From: Andalucia godoyi
Lineage: Eukaryota; Discoba; Jakobea; Jakobida; Andaluciidae
DNA length: 64,000 bases
Direction of reading: 5' to 3'
Assembly (NCBI GenBank): GCA_009859145.1
Contig: VRVR01000006.1
Location: 248,001 to 312,000, forward strand
In this document: piece after piece, positions 48,017-57,723 of the stretch
How the letters are laid out: every line of letters begins with the position of its first letter
Position numbering within the stretch: the stretch's first letter is position 1
Notes under the pieces: model-generated
Databases searched by the model: none
Seen by the model: the letters and a program-made list of their open reading frames with translations, nothing else
What the model was told of the DNA's origin: nothing
Translations under genes and position numbers: made by a program

Positions 48017-49576
48017 ATGAGTACGGTATTTTCCACGTCGCAGAATGTAGTTTCTCGATTCAAGGCGGTTCAAAATCGCCAAGAGTTTGTCGAGTTGATG
48101 AACGAATGCCTTGAGATTCCGTCGAATCTTCTTCCAAGTTTCGCATCGGAGATGCTTTCGTATCCGCGATTTTTCGATCTTTTTCAATCTGCGATATGCG
48201 ATTTCGAATCCGATTCCATTTCTAATTCTGAGTCGCATTCGCACTCACGACTTGCAAATACTGCGTCTCCGTCGACGACTTCCTTATCCTCTCACCACAG
48301 CAACAACGCCAATGACAGTGATGGCAATGACAACAAGATGACGGGGTCCATTGTTTATTCGACGTATTCGGCAAGTGAAGTGTGCTGCATGGCGGTCGCA
48401 GAGTGGGTGTGTGCTTCAGACTCGCTTGGTGTTCAGAATCTCGCGCTTTCTCTCATGCCGATCATCATCCGAGAGTCGCTACTGTGCAGAAATGAGGCGA
48501 AAGCATGCCTGGATGCGTGTGTTTTGTCGCTTTTTAACAAGATTGTCGCAGAGAGCAATTCATTTTCCCAGGTTTTTGTCGAAAGTGCCACGGCCGATCC
48601 TACAAGAAATGCAGCGATTGCACAGTCTGGCGAGGTAACGACGACCATTGGTGCAAAACCGGATATCCAGCAGCAACTGCCTGGCTCCCTGGTGTCGATG
48701 TACTCCCTCAGTGCAAAAGCGATGGTCAGCGTGAATGCGACTGGTGGTCTTCCAGCGTCTGGCTCGATGGTGTACGCATTGACAGCTGGAATCCCAGATA
48801 TGTCTGTTCCTAGCGTGTTTCACTCGGAAGATGACAAGGTGGCTTCTCGATCGGGCTTGACTCGCGATCGATTGGAAGCCCACAATCTCGCTTCTCTTTC
48901 GAAAAAGAGCTCTGGTCCACCGTCTCTTGTGTCTGGACAAGCTGCAACTGGAGCTAGAGCGGGGGCTCTGGGAATCGCAACAGGCGGCCCTGGGGGTGGT
49001 GTCGGCGTCAATGCTGCAAGCGGGTTTTCGATTGTGCCAGCTGCTGAACTTCCGGAAACAACAAGGGCAATCGCATATGGAAAGATCATGTTGCTTGTCA
49101 TGGAGAGATATGCTCAATTCCCTGCACATGTGACTGCAGAATGGCTGCGAACGTGGTGCCGCGTTCTTTCCGTCGGGCGTAAGTTTGACTTTGACGTGCG
49201 CAACAGTAAGAGTGTACCATTCCTTATATGCCATCACTCGCTGGAAGCTATGGCAGAACTCCAAGTTGCGCTGAAGAGAAATTTCCAGCACAATGAAGCC
49301 ACGGTGTCGGAAGCGGCCGTGGATGTGCAGCTTCAGGCAGACGCATCAGCGGTCCACATCGGGTCCGTGGCTCTTGTGCCGATCGCGCAGTTCGCTGCAA
49401 AGGGACTCTATTCCTCGAAAAAGACTGCCGAAACCGTGGACTTGTCTTTGCGCATTCTGCAGATTGTGCACTTGATTTCCTGGCAACAAGATCTCGTGCA
49501 CATCCTTCGACTGACAACCGCTGCTCTCGAATCCTGGTGCGATGTTCAGCAATCCCTCCCTGGAACCCACAGATGA
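48017..49576 (+). CDS. Hyccin (FAM126)-like protein
   Basis: 519 aa from ATG 48017 (an upstream in-frame ATG at 47918 is possible). Hyccin is a subunit of the plasma-membrane PI4KA complex with TTC7 and EFR3. By memory of plant hyccin, these segments fit: SMYSLSAKAM, AGIPDMSVPSVFH, ETTRAIAYGKIMLLVMERYAQ, and near the C-terminus a repeat-like helical VDLSLRILQIVHLISWQQDLVHIL. The N-terminal part (about 75-140) has a Ser/Asn-rich insert, and a Gly/Ala-rich linker lies around 310-350. Alpha-helical, no TM. Similarity is patchy, so the call is moderate. Convergent with CcmH, 99 bp apart. Confidence 0.64.
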   Translation: MSTVFSTSQNVVSRFKAVQNRQEFVELMNECLEIPSNLLPSFASEMLSYPRFFDLFQSAICDFESDSISNSESHSHSRLANTASPSTTSLSSHHSNNANDSDGNDNKMTGSIVYSTYSASEVCCMAVAEWVCASDSLGVQNLALSLMPIIIRESLLCRNEAKACLDACVLSLFNKIVAESNSFSQVFVESATADPTRNAAIAQSGEVTTTIGAKPDIQQQLPGSLVSMYSLSAKAMVSVNATGGLPASGSMVYALTAGIPDMSVPSVFHSEDDKVASRSGLTRDRLEAHNLASLSKKSSGPPSLVSGQAATGARAGALGIATGGPGGGVGVNAASGFSIVPAAELPETTRAIAYGKIMLLVMERYAQFPAHVTAEWLRTWCRVLSVGRKFDFDVRNSKSVPFLICHHSLEAMAELQVALKRNFQHNEATVSEAAVDVQLQADASAVHIGSVALVPIAQFAAKGLYSSKKTAETVDLSLRILQIVHLISWQQDLVHILRLTTAALESWCDVQQSLPGTHR

Positions 49577-49675
49577 TTAAGATACACCACATACCCACGA
49601 AAGCCGAAATCCCATTTTTTCATTGCTTGTTGTTTCTTCTTTCCTCCTCCCCTCACTTGGATCCAGACGCAACGA

Positions 49676-50155
49676 TTACTGTTGCGACGATGATGATGAG
49701 CTGGACTGACGTTTCTGTGCAAGGACGCGAGCACGACTTCTCCGTCTCTTCACCAACAGTGCACCAACGAGAATAGATGCGACCGGAAGCGAGTAAAGCA
49801 ACAACGTATGTGCGCTAAAGGATGATTCATACAGAATCTTCGGACCAAAACGCTCGACGAGGTACGTCTTGATCTCCTCCTCTTTCTTTCCAAGCAGCAA
49901 TTGCTCTCGAATAACGCCTCGCAAATGAATAGAAAATTCCGATTCGCTGCCTTCAATCGACTGATTTGCGCACACAAGACACCGAACTTGCTTAAACAGC
50001 GACCTTGCCCGCGCTTCTCGATACAAGTCTTCCGGAGACGCAAACCGGTTCAGCGACGGATCGCGTTTTTGCGCCGCAGAGACACGGACGATCGATGGCG
50101 GTTCTTCAGAACTTACAGACGCCGCATGCAGACACGGAAACAAAGACCACTGCAT
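49676..50155 (-). CDS. ccmH: Cytochrome c-type biogenesis protein CcmH (System I)
   Basis: 159 aa from ATG 50155; the frame is open 5 codons further but through a GTG. CcmH, with CcmG/CcmF, reduces apocytochrome c so haem can be attached in System I (mitochondrial intermembrane side). The hallmark redox motif is RCLVCANQSIEGSESEF with Cys59 and Cys62 (CxxC), then the conserved helical bundle (LRGVIREQLLLGKKEEEIKTYLVERFGPKILYE) and one TM about 117-135. The first 35 residues may act as mitochondrial presequence (basic, no acidic start). Bacterial CcmH is about 140-160 aa in this short form. Its nuclear position means it must be imported. A (CATAAT)n repeat lies 35 bp upstream. Confidence 0.93.
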   Translation of the reverse strand: MQWSLFPCLHAASVSSEEPPSIVRVSAAQKRDPSLNRFASPEDLYREARARSLFKQVRCLVCANQSIEGSESEFSIHLRGVIREQLLLGKKEEEIKTYLVERFGPKILYESSFSAHTLLLYSLPVASILVGALLVKRRRSRARVLAQKRQSSSSSSSQQ

Positions 50156-50970
50156 ATGCGCATCAACCACCTTTTTCTGTTTTGTTAAGTCATAATCATA
50201 ATCATAATCATAATCATAATATTAAAACAAGAAGGAGAGCGTGTCGTTTCTGCCAGCAATTTCCCCCTCCATTTTGATGATGCGTTACAGTACAGTAAGC
50301 GTGCGTCTCTCCGTCGTGGTTGAGACTGTGTGACTTGAGGCATGCTTTTTCTTCTTCTTCAAATTGGTCAAATCTCTCTCGGATCTCAATCTTATCTTTT
50401 TAGAACGCCTTTTTGATCACTTCCCCAACGCTGTGTTTCTCATTCTTCCGTTCTTCGTTTTCTTCCGTTCTCTCTCATTTCGTCATTCTGCGCGACATTT
50501 TCGATCGTGAAGAAAAAACAGGAAGGAAAAAGAAAAAAATAATAAAAAGAGAAGAAAAACAAAGAGCCAAGCACGTGTCCTGTGTTGTAAGTGGGATTGG
50601 AAATCGAGGAAACGACGAGACAGCTGGACTTTTTTCGGTGTGTGGTGCTGGTGGCCTAGGAGTTCGAAAATATCACTTCAAATATTCTGGTATTTTAGTA
50701 GGCATTCATCGCTATTGTCGTTATCATCATTGTTATTATTACTATTATCTTCTGTTTACTGCTGTACGTCTTTTCTCCTTTTGTTCTTTCCAGGTCTACT
50801 TTGCATGCTGTATTGGCCGTCAGGAAAACGACCCATTTCTCGTCGATCGTTGGTTCTACAAGATTTCGTAGTATTTCCAAAGGTTGTTTCGTAGAGAGAG
50901 ATAGAGAGAGAGAGATACATAGATACGTTGTCGGAAGCTGGGGCGGTTGTTTGAGTTTGAGAGGTAACGA
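50156..50970. promoter_or_regulatory. Divergent region, CcmH / DHHC, with CATAAT repeat
   Basis: 815 bp. It has a hexamer repeat (50190-50221), AG-rich tracts near 50514-50570 and (AGAGAT) near 50895-50920. No supported gene. Confidence 0.5.
50190..50221. repeat. (CATAAT)n hexamer repeat
   Basis: About five units, non-coding, 35-66 bp upstream of the CcmH start. Confidence 0.85.
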
Positions 50971-52827
50971 ATGAGCTCCGACTTGCAGATTGCGTCACCT
51001 TCTCCAGAACCGATTCCTTCGAATGGAAGCAGCGACAGCAACAATCGGTTTTCATCGGCATCGTCGATTGACGATGTTGCGGTTTTGCAAGTTGCGAACC
51101 CGGAAATGAAACATCAGTTTGTGCGTTTGTACAAGACGTTTCCGGGTCGAAACAGATTTCTGTGTGGCGGTCGGATGATGGTGGGTCCCGATTGGAAGAT
51201 TCTTTGCTATGCATATCTGCTCATGTCTGCGCCAATGATTGTGTTTTACGTGCTGGTTGCTCCGAAAGTCACAGAGTACATATCCATGTCACTTCCCATC
51301 ATAGTTGGATTCCTGCATCTGATCGTGCTGGTGTCGTTATTCGTTACGGCCACCGCTGATCCTGGAATCGTACCACGGGCGCCTCCTGAGCCTCCTGTCG
51401 ATCCTGAGAATCCTCGACCGGCCAATCCGCCTTGGAAGGAAATCGAAGTGAGCGGCAGGAAGATAAGAGTCAAGTACTGCCAGACATGCCGCGTGTATCG
51501 ACCACCCAGAGCCACGCATTGCGGAACGTGCAATAACTGTGTGTTGCGATTTGATCATCACTGTCCGTGGACCGGAACATGCATTGGCGAGCGGAACTAT
51601 CGATACTTCCTGATATTTGTTTGGTCGATTACGTTCATGTGCTGCTTCGTGGTTTGCGTATGCATCGCATTGTTGGCGGTGATCACCGCAAACAACGAAA
51701 GCAAGTACTCGGGGGCAGACATGTTTTGGGAAGCGATTGCGGAAGTGCCGGCTGCGGTTGCGGTCATTGTGTTTGGGCTCTTTTCGATGTGTTGCCTCAG
51801 TGGTTTGACATGCTATCATTGTGGACTGACTTGCAAGAACATGACAACGAATGAAGATTTTAAGCACTATGGAATTGAAAAGGAAAGGTCGCCATACGAC
51901 CACGGTTGCAAGAAGAATTGCCAGCTGGTGCTCTGCGGATCAGTCTCAAAAAGTTTCTTCAACTGGAGAGCACTCATTCCAGCGCCTCCTGACCATCAAA
52001 ATCCAAAGGTTGCGCAAAAAGCGAAGCGGATGGAAGCATTGCGAGCGCAAGTCGCTCAAGGCCAAGCAGAAACGAACGCCACAGGCCTACAGCTATTTTC
52101 TCCTGCTCCCGTTGCCGCTGTCGCATCCGTGGAATTTTCCAAGCCTGATTCGTCTGTTTCAAATCCCAGCGTTTCAAATCCCAGCGTTTCAAATCCGTCT
52201 ATATCGAGCTTTCCAACACCAAGCCCTCCTTCCCTTGACATGTCATCCGTGGTCCAAAATTCGACAACGAATGCAAAGCCACCGCGAGCACGGTCGCAGT
52301 CTGTCTCTATGGCGGGGGCTGCAAGCACCACTTCCAGCAACAGTAACAGCAACCACCGTCACCACTCATCATCGTCGTCATCATCATCGTCATCGGAAAT
52401 CACACCGAGAAACTCGGGAAGCTTTACTTCAGATTCTTATTCGCCGTCAGCAGCCTCGGTGTCTCAGGTTACTGCCGAAGTCGCATCGACACCCACGAAT
52501 GGCGACACGGAATTGCGAACCCCCACGGGGGCTGCTGCAAGTTCCCACAGACCTCGTCGACTAAGCTGGACATCATCGACTGCGAAGGATGATCTGGCGC
52601 GATCTCAGCCACTTCCGCTTTCGGCAGCTCCAAGTAATATTTATTCATCCGTCCCCGAGAATTCATTGGCGGCACGAACGGCTTCGGCGGTATCATTTTC
52701 ATTGACACCGCAGTCTTGCGAGCCAGGTGCCGAAGGAAATGTGCATCCATTTGCCATTTCCCAGGGTTCGGACTCGAATCTTTCTGAAGAGGAACGGACT
52801 TCTTCTCACAAATATAGATCTCCATAA
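50971..52827 (+). CDS. DHHC-type palmitoyltransferase
   Basis: 618 aa. S-acylates cysteines of membrane-associated proteins. Seen: TMs at about 75-95 and 100-125, the Cys-rich domain ([33 protein letters not shown]) with catalytic DHHC at 195-198, two further TMs about 212-235 and 255-280, then a TTxE-like [12 protein letters not shown] 280-residue Ser-rich tail follows (from about 340), including tandem SNPSV repeats (52156-52200) and a poly-Ser run (CATCATCGTC repeats, about 52366-52396). The tail looks disordered. Topology is canonical. Likely Golgi or plasma membrane. Head-to-tail with no operon; convergent with a small minus gene. Confidence 0.96.
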   Translation: MSSDLQIASPSPEPIPSNGSSDSNNRFSSASSIDDVAVLQVANPEMKHQFVRLYKTFPGRNRFLCGGRMMVGPDWKILCYAYLLMSAPMIVFYVLVAPKVTEYISMSLPIIVGFLHLIVLVSLFVTATADPGIVPRAPPEPPVDPENPRPANPPWKEIEVSGRKIRVKYCQTCRVYRPPRATHCGTCNNCVLRFDHHCPWTGTCIGERNYRYFLIFVWSITFMCCFVVCVCIALLAVITANNESKYSGADMFWEAIAEVPAAVAVIVFGLFSMCCLSGLTCYHCGLTCKNMTTNEDFKHYGIEKERSPYDHGCKKNCQLVLCGSVSKSFFNWRALIPAPPDHQNPKVAQKAKRMEALRAQVAQGQAETNATGLQLFSPAPVAAVASVEFSKPDSSVSNPSVSNPSVSNPSISSFPTPSPPSLDMSSVVQNSTTNAKPPRARSQSVSMAGAASTTSSNSNSNHRHHSSSSSSSSSSEITPRNSGSFTSDSYSPSAASVSQVTAEVASTPTNGDTELRTPTGAAASSHRPRRLSWTSSTAKDDLARSQPLPLSAAPSNIYSSVPENSLAARTASAVSFSLTPQSCEPGAEGNVHPFAISQGSDSNLSEEERTSSHKYRSP

Positions 52828-52953
52828 GATACTGGAGACGAAAACCCTTCCTGGACGTAAAACTCCTGTGTTACAAAAGAACAGCAATGGAACTCCAAAA
52901 AATCCAAGGCGCACATGCACCCGCACAAGCACAAACAGACACTGGGATGGCGT

Positions 52954-53229
52954 CTAGAAGCTCCCTCTCCGGAGAAGCTGAACTCTGAAGCTAGTGACCT
53001 CGGCAGACGGAAACGACGAGGTTCGTTTGGACTCTTGGACAGCAAGACGATCGAGAGGAATCAGGATGAGGAAAAAGTACAGGACAAAGATCACAGTCAG
53101 CGAAAGCCCGAGTTGGAACTTTGCTTGCAGCGGAATCGTCTCAAACACGTGCGTTGCAAACTCTGGGATCTTAAAGCGACCCAGAATATAGCCCAGAATA
53201 ATGAAGAATATTGAAGATTTCAGCGCCAT
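52954..53229 (-). CDS. Small two-TM membrane protein, unidentified
   Basis: 91 aa from ATG 53229. Two hydrophobic spans, about 7-21 (IFFIILGYILG) and about 38-58 (LGLSLTVIFVLYFFLILIP), separated by a short hydrophilic loop, then a Ser/Arg tail. I do not recognise the family; such proteins occur in ER or mitochondrial membranes. It has a good ATG, ends near the DHHC gene's 3' end, and the antisense strand has no better frame. Moderate support only. Confidence 0.48.
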   Translation of the reverse strand: MALKSSIFFIILGYILGRFKIPEFATHVFETIPLQAKFQLGLSLTVIFVLYFFLILIPLDRLAVQESKRTSSFPSAEVTSFRVQLLRRGSF

Positions 53230-53618
53230 TCCAAATCTTGAGAAGCAACCAACATATATATATATATTATAATAATAATAATAAAAACACGACAGAAATG
53301 ACTCTTATGTAATTTAAAAAAGAGATTGCAAAGGAAAGAAAGAAATCCTAGCAGCCTTGAGCCTTTGATTCTAGGTCTGTGTTTTGTCAAGCTCGGAAAA
53401 GGATGGGGATTGCCTGTCTGCGCAACCAAGGAACTATGGGTTTTGCTGTCCAAATCCAAACTCCGAAGTTTCGATGATGTCAATCTTGGCTGAATGCTAA
53501 ACAATAGCCAATTATTGTTTTGTTTTTTCTTCTTCTTTTTTCTCTTTCGACATTTTTTATAGTCTTGGGGGTTCCATAGGCGGGACCAGGTAGGAGAAAG
53601 AAGGGCAAAGGTCAGATC
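53230..53618. promoter_or_regulatory. Divergent promoter region, small TM gene / EF-hand gene
   Basis: 389 bp between start codons; TA/AAT repeats at 53250-53285. No other gene seen. Confidence 0.45.
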
Positions 53619-56192
53619 ATGTCGAGTCAAGATATTAGACCGGGTACTGCGCCTGGCAGATCGCTTCTTGGTGATTGGATGAATGAAGAAATATGGAAGA
53701 ATGCAATGGACCGAAGCGGACCACGGCGGTTTCATGGCCACAAGGACATTATTGCGCCTTTATCAGGGTCTCCGGACCGTCCACTGAGTGCAAAATCAAG
53801 AGAAACACCGGGAAATGAAACTCCTCCTCGTGCTTTGCAACACCTCGATCAACCACATCAGCATCAACTACCGCTACGACACCCATACACTTCAAGCTCT
53901 CCGGCGGGAAGCCAGGAGCCGGGGTCACCACATGTCCGGTTCGCAGAATCCAGAAACCAGATGATTACCTATCCTTCTGGAGCGTCGGTGTCGGAAAGGA
54001 CATCCGAGGCCGCGGATTCAGGCTGTTCTTCGGCATCTTCACGATCCAAGAAAGTGAGGGATTTGTATCAAACGGGGGGATCGTTGCTTGAATGGGACAC
54101 TCCAGATGTGCATTCGCCACGAACGCATAACGTCCGAGATGCGAGGTCAAAGCCCGTTTTTGCAATGACTATGGAACAGAAGTTGATGGCACAAGCGCAG
54201 AGAATTTTAATGCAAAGATTGCAGTTCCGACAGCTGTTTGTCGCGATGGATGTGGACCATGACGGTGTCATCTCGTTTGATGATCTCGCTCAGTCTCTCC
54301 GGCTAAAGTTCGGAACAGAACTGACAAGTGAAGAGTTGCAGCATTTCTACGACTTGCTCGCGGACAGGAGAGCACACAGAGGGTTTGATGTGACGTTGCT
54401 GCAGGGCTTTGCAGACAAGGGACTTGCGTTCTTGCAAGAGTTCGATAGTTCTTCGACTGCAAACACCCAGTACGGTTCTCCCGCGGGCGTAGTGTTCTCA
54501 CCAAGGAGCGTTTCTCCGACGACGCTGCATGCAGAGTCGGAGTTTAACGATTTGCTTGTGAATGCGATGATGATGAAGCACAAGGCTCCCTCAGATTTGT
54601 TCAAGGCGTTGCTGCAAGAGTCATCGGACACTCCCTCGTCACCGCTTGTTCCTCGCTCGTACGAGTCTTCGTCTTCGTCGTCTGTTCTTCCCTTGGCGGC
54701 TCTCGAGCGGTTGGTGCTGAAGGAGGTTCATGCCAATGAGAGGTTGCGCCAGCTGGCGAAAAGGAACCCGCGCTTCGTTGACGCCTTCATCGGAATGTTT
54801 GATCCTCAACAAGCTGGCTATGTGTCATTCACGGTATTTTCACAATGTCTTTCTACGCGCGATGACTGCTTTTTGTTTTTGAATGCTGCGAACGGGCCAG
54901 GAACACAGAATGATCATGATCAGCAGCATGCAGCCGGTAACTTCTACCAAGCCAGGCTACCTGAAGCACATCCGTTCAATGTTCTTCGGAGGGTTCTACA
55001 GGACAAGTCGTTTCGATTGTCATTTGTTTTAGAACGCCATCCACGGTCTGTGAACAAGGAGATTCCTGTGGATGTGCTTCGCGATGTTTTGTCCAAAGAA
55101 TGCCAGTTTTACCTCACCGACGCAGAATTTTCTCAATTGCTGTCTTGCCTTCCGATCTCGTCGCGTACTGGATGTGTGCGGTACCATGATATGCTGCGAA
55201 ACTTGGAGTCACTGAGTCTGAAGGAGCGTGGCCACGTTGGAGTGATCGGAACCGCCTCAGAAGCAGGAGATAGCCGCAGCGATGCAAGTGCATGCGTCTC
55301 GTCCTCTGCGGGGTTTTACCTCAATTCATCCTGGGCTGAAAGGATGTTTTTCCAGCCGCTACGGGATCTTGGTGCAGCAGTCCCGCACTTGCTGTATCGG
55401 TGTGATTCTTCGGGGAGAGGACAGTTGGGTCTCCAAGAGTTTGTCCATTTTCTGGGTGTTGCTAAGCTGAATATCCGTCGCCATGAAATGCACGCGCTGT
55501 TTGAGAGCTTGCCACATAATGAAGCCGATCTGCTAGACACCAAACAGTTCCTAGCGTTTTTAGGCATTGATGACCCGCATATTGCTGAAAATATTTCTGT
55601 TCATCTCCACCATGCTCCAAACTCACCTTCGCTGTCCCCTTCACGAACCACCAACATTGCTCGTCGGACATCTGAATTGTCTCCAAATGAGAAGAAGGAG
55701 TACCTTGCTCTGCAGCGAATTTTGCAAGCGATATCCGAGCGTCAAGGCGACATTGTTCGCCTTGCAACCAGGACTGTGGACCGCAACCGCACTGGCCGGG
55801 TGTCCGTCTCTCAGTATCGTGACGTTATTTTTGACTCGGGCGTCGTGATCTCTGACTCCGACTTCCAAAAGGTGGTTTCGGTCATTGGCTCGGCGGATAA
55901 TCGCATTTCGTACCATGATGTTCCGCAGCTTTTGACGACTGCAGTCTCTCGACGAGAAGTCGAGCTCAATTCTTGGAGCCATTTACAAGAACACTCACAT
56001 GTCATGACTGCAGTGGATAATCGCGTGCGCATCATGAACAAACATGTGTATGGAAAGGACTCTGGAGACATCATTGCATACAGCGACTCGAAAGACCCCA
56101 GCAACAGTTCTCCTCGTTCTCAAGTGGAAACGTTCCGTGCATCTACTCGTTCCTTCTTTTCCCCAAGTTCTCCTGTCAAGAAACCGCTCTAA
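53619..56192 (+). CDS. Large EF-hand protein
   Basis: 857 aa. The first canonical hand is about 211-222 (DVDHDGVISFDD); others are weaker: near 594 (YRCDSSGRGQLGLQEF) and near 720 (DRNRTGRVSVSQYRD). The N-terminus is low-complexity with a DIRPGTAPGRSLL segment, the middle helical with a Ser/Thr-rich linker. The architecture of many scattered, partly degenerate EF-hands resembles ciliary EFCAB-like proteins, but no exact member can be named. No TM or kinase. Upstream is the short divergent region; the 3' end is followed by (GTT)n repeats. Confidence 0.86.
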   Translation: MSSQDIRPGTAPGRSLLGDWMNEEIWKNAMDRSGPRRFHGHKDIIAPLSGSPDRPLSAKSRETPGNETPPRALQHLDQPHQHQLPLRHPYTSSSPAGSQEPGSPHVRFAESRNQMITYPSGASVSERTSEAADSGCSSASSRSKKVRDLYQTGGSLLEWDTPDVHSPRTHNVRDARSKPVFAMTMEQKLMAQAQRILMQRLQFRQLFVAMDVDHDGVISFDDLAQSLRLKFGTELTSEELQHFYDLLADRRAHRGFDVTLLQGFADKGLAFLQEFDSSSTANTQYGSPAGVVFSPRSVSPTTLHAESEFNDLLVNAMMMKHKAPSDLFKALLQESSDTPSSPLVPRSYESSSSSSVLPLAALERLVLKEVHANERLRQLAKRNPRFVDAFIGMFDPQQAGYVSFTVFSQCLSTRDDCFLFLNAANGPGTQNDHDQQHAAGNFYQARLPEAHPFNVLRRVLQDKSFRLSFVLERHPRSVNKEIPVDVLRDVLSKECQFYLTDAEFSQLLSCLPISSRTGCVRYHDMLRNLESLSLKERGHVGVIGTASEAGDSRSDASACVSSSAGFYLNSSWAERMFFQPLRDLGAAVPHLLYRCDSSGRGQLGLQEFVHFLGVAKLNIRRHEMHALFESLPHNEADLLDTKQFLAFLGIDDPHIAENISVHLHHAPNSPSLSPSRTTNIARRTSELSPNEKKEYLALQRILQAISERQGDIVRLATRTVDRNRTGRVSVSQYRDVIFDSGVVISDSDFQKVVSVIGSADNRISYHDVPQLLTTAVSRREVELNSWSHLQEHSHVMTAVDNRVRIMNKHVYGKDSGDIIAYSDSKDPSNSSPRSQVETFRASTRSFFSPSSPVKKPL

Positions 56193-56906
56193 GAATTTAG
56201 TGTCCCACATCATTTCGTTGTCGTTGTTATTGCTGTCGTCGTTGTCGTTATTGTTGTTCTTGGTTATATTCTTCTTATGTAACCTGTATTTTTCATGTTT
56301 GCCTTGTTGAATGGCTGTTCTGTGTACCCTCTTCTTTACACCCCTTCCTGCCGGCTTTCCTTGCCTGTGCGCTTGTCTCGAAAACATGATCCGTCGCATC
56401 CCACCATCGCGAACGATGTGAGCTCTTCACTTCGTCCCGACACGAGACTCCGTAGGCGCCATTCGAACCTGTTGGACGGTCGTGACGCAACCGCATCGTT
56501 GTTGTCGTAATCCTGGTAGTATCATGAAGTATCGTGTACCTTACTTTCCCCATCTTGCAAATTAATGTTTTTTTATTAATTAATTTGATTTTTTCTTTTT
56601 TTCTTTTTCGGAAAACGACGCAAAGGTTCCACTTTTTTTTTTTAAATAATAAAAAAAAGATCAAAATGTATACGAACAATCACTGACAGAGCAAGACGGG
56701 GGGGAACAGCGTCTCTTTTTGCAAAGTTGACAGAAAAAATCGACGCAGAGTCCCCTCCCCCCATAAAAAAGCAGAAGAAAACTTGATTTCAAAACAACAA
56801 GAACAACAACAGCAACAACAGAAAAACATGAAATGAATGCTCATTCCTCCTTCTCTCCCCTCTGCAGTTCACACGCTCTTGCAGCAGCACTGAAGTCTCC
56901 GCTCAG
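56193..56906. other. 3' intergenic region, EF-hand gene to COA4
   Basis: 714 bp of low-complexity DNA: GTT-type trimers 56217-56262, A/T runs 56565-56660. No supported gene. Confidence 0.5.
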
Positions 56907-57309
56907 TTACTTTTGAGCTTGACTCTCTCGAGCTTTGACGAATTCTGAGTGTTTGTAGCAGTTTCGGAAAGCCCGAACTTCACTCTGGCAAGCCCTCCAA
57001 TCTCTCTCGCTACGTTCCATACACTCCTGGACAGCTTGGTAGTAGCGGCCTATTCAAAATGCAAAACTCTCAAATTAGAAAACACTAATTTAAACATTCA
57101 AATACCATAAAACAAAAAAACAAAAAGAACAGAACAGAGCAGAGCAGAACAGAACAGAACAGAACAGAACAGAACAGAACAGAAAAGAAAAGAAGGTGAA
57201 TCCTATCCACCCTCAATAATCACAATGATGGTGATGACTGCATACCGCAACCTTGCAAATTCACAAGGCGGTCGAAATCAATGATTTCATCGTGCTTGCT
57301 GCTGTCCAT
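56907..57309 (-). CDS. COA4: Cytochrome c oxidase assembly factor 4 homologue (twin CX9C), 2 exons
   Basis: 68 aa, assembled from exon 1 57309-57246 and exon 2 57049-56907 with a 196-nt intron (donor GTATGC, acceptor GAATAG, phase 1, codon G+GC). A mitochondrial intermembrane-space CHCH protein needed for cytochrome c oxidase. The joined protein reads MDSSKHDEIIDFDRLVNLQGC then GRYYQAVQEC: a CX9C (Cys21, Cys31) and a second CX9C (Cys42-QSEVRAFRN-Cys52), with the order IDxLxxxxGC..YxAVQECM..xxDWRxCQxxVxAFxxC that I recall from COA4. The second exon contains DWRACQSEVRAFRNC. The gene is invisible to a simple ORF scan because neither exon reaches 60 codons alone in the right frame. The intron holds AACAG-type repeats. 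Homology is recalled, not searched. Confidence 0.85.
57050..57245 (-). other. COA4 intron with (AACAG)n repeat
   Basis: 196 nt. The plus strand shows ACAGA/GAACA pentamers at about 57128-57195. Donor GTATGC, acceptor AG after a T-rich tract; the joined frame has no stop. Confidence 0.75.
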
Positions 57310-57723
57310 TTCCCCGGATTGTTTTTGTTGTGTGTCCGAACTACGCAAGTCTACGCGGATCAGAGTCGAAAAAACCGGATAGAACAATAAAGGGAAAAAA
57401 CAAAACAAAACAAAACAAAACAACCAAAAAGTCAACGTTTGCATTAATAAAACAATCAGGACAAAATAGAGAAAATAGAGAAAATAGAGAAAATAGAGAA
57501 AATAGGAAAATGGAAACCTATGCAGCAATCGAACTATGGAACTCTTACAGTAACACTGACATTTCTGCAGAAAAAAAGCCTGCACTGACACGTTACTACA
57601 GTAGATGAAATCGTCGTTTGTATGAAAAAGGTTGTGAGTTTGGGACTTTGCGAATTGGGAATTGTTTTGGAAGTTGGATTGTGTAGCTTTGGATGCGTGC
57701 CTGGGTTATTGTTGATGTAAAGA
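57310..57723. promoter_or_regulatory. Divergent promoter region, COA4 / EEF2KMT-like
   Basis: 414 bp between opposite start codons. Contains (AAAAC)n 57402-57421 and an AAAATAGAG 9-mer array 57463-57506. No coding sequence. Confidence 0.5.
57463..57506. repeat. (AAAATAGAG)n nonamer tandem repeat
   Basis: About 4.9 copies, non-coding. Confidence 0.85.
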
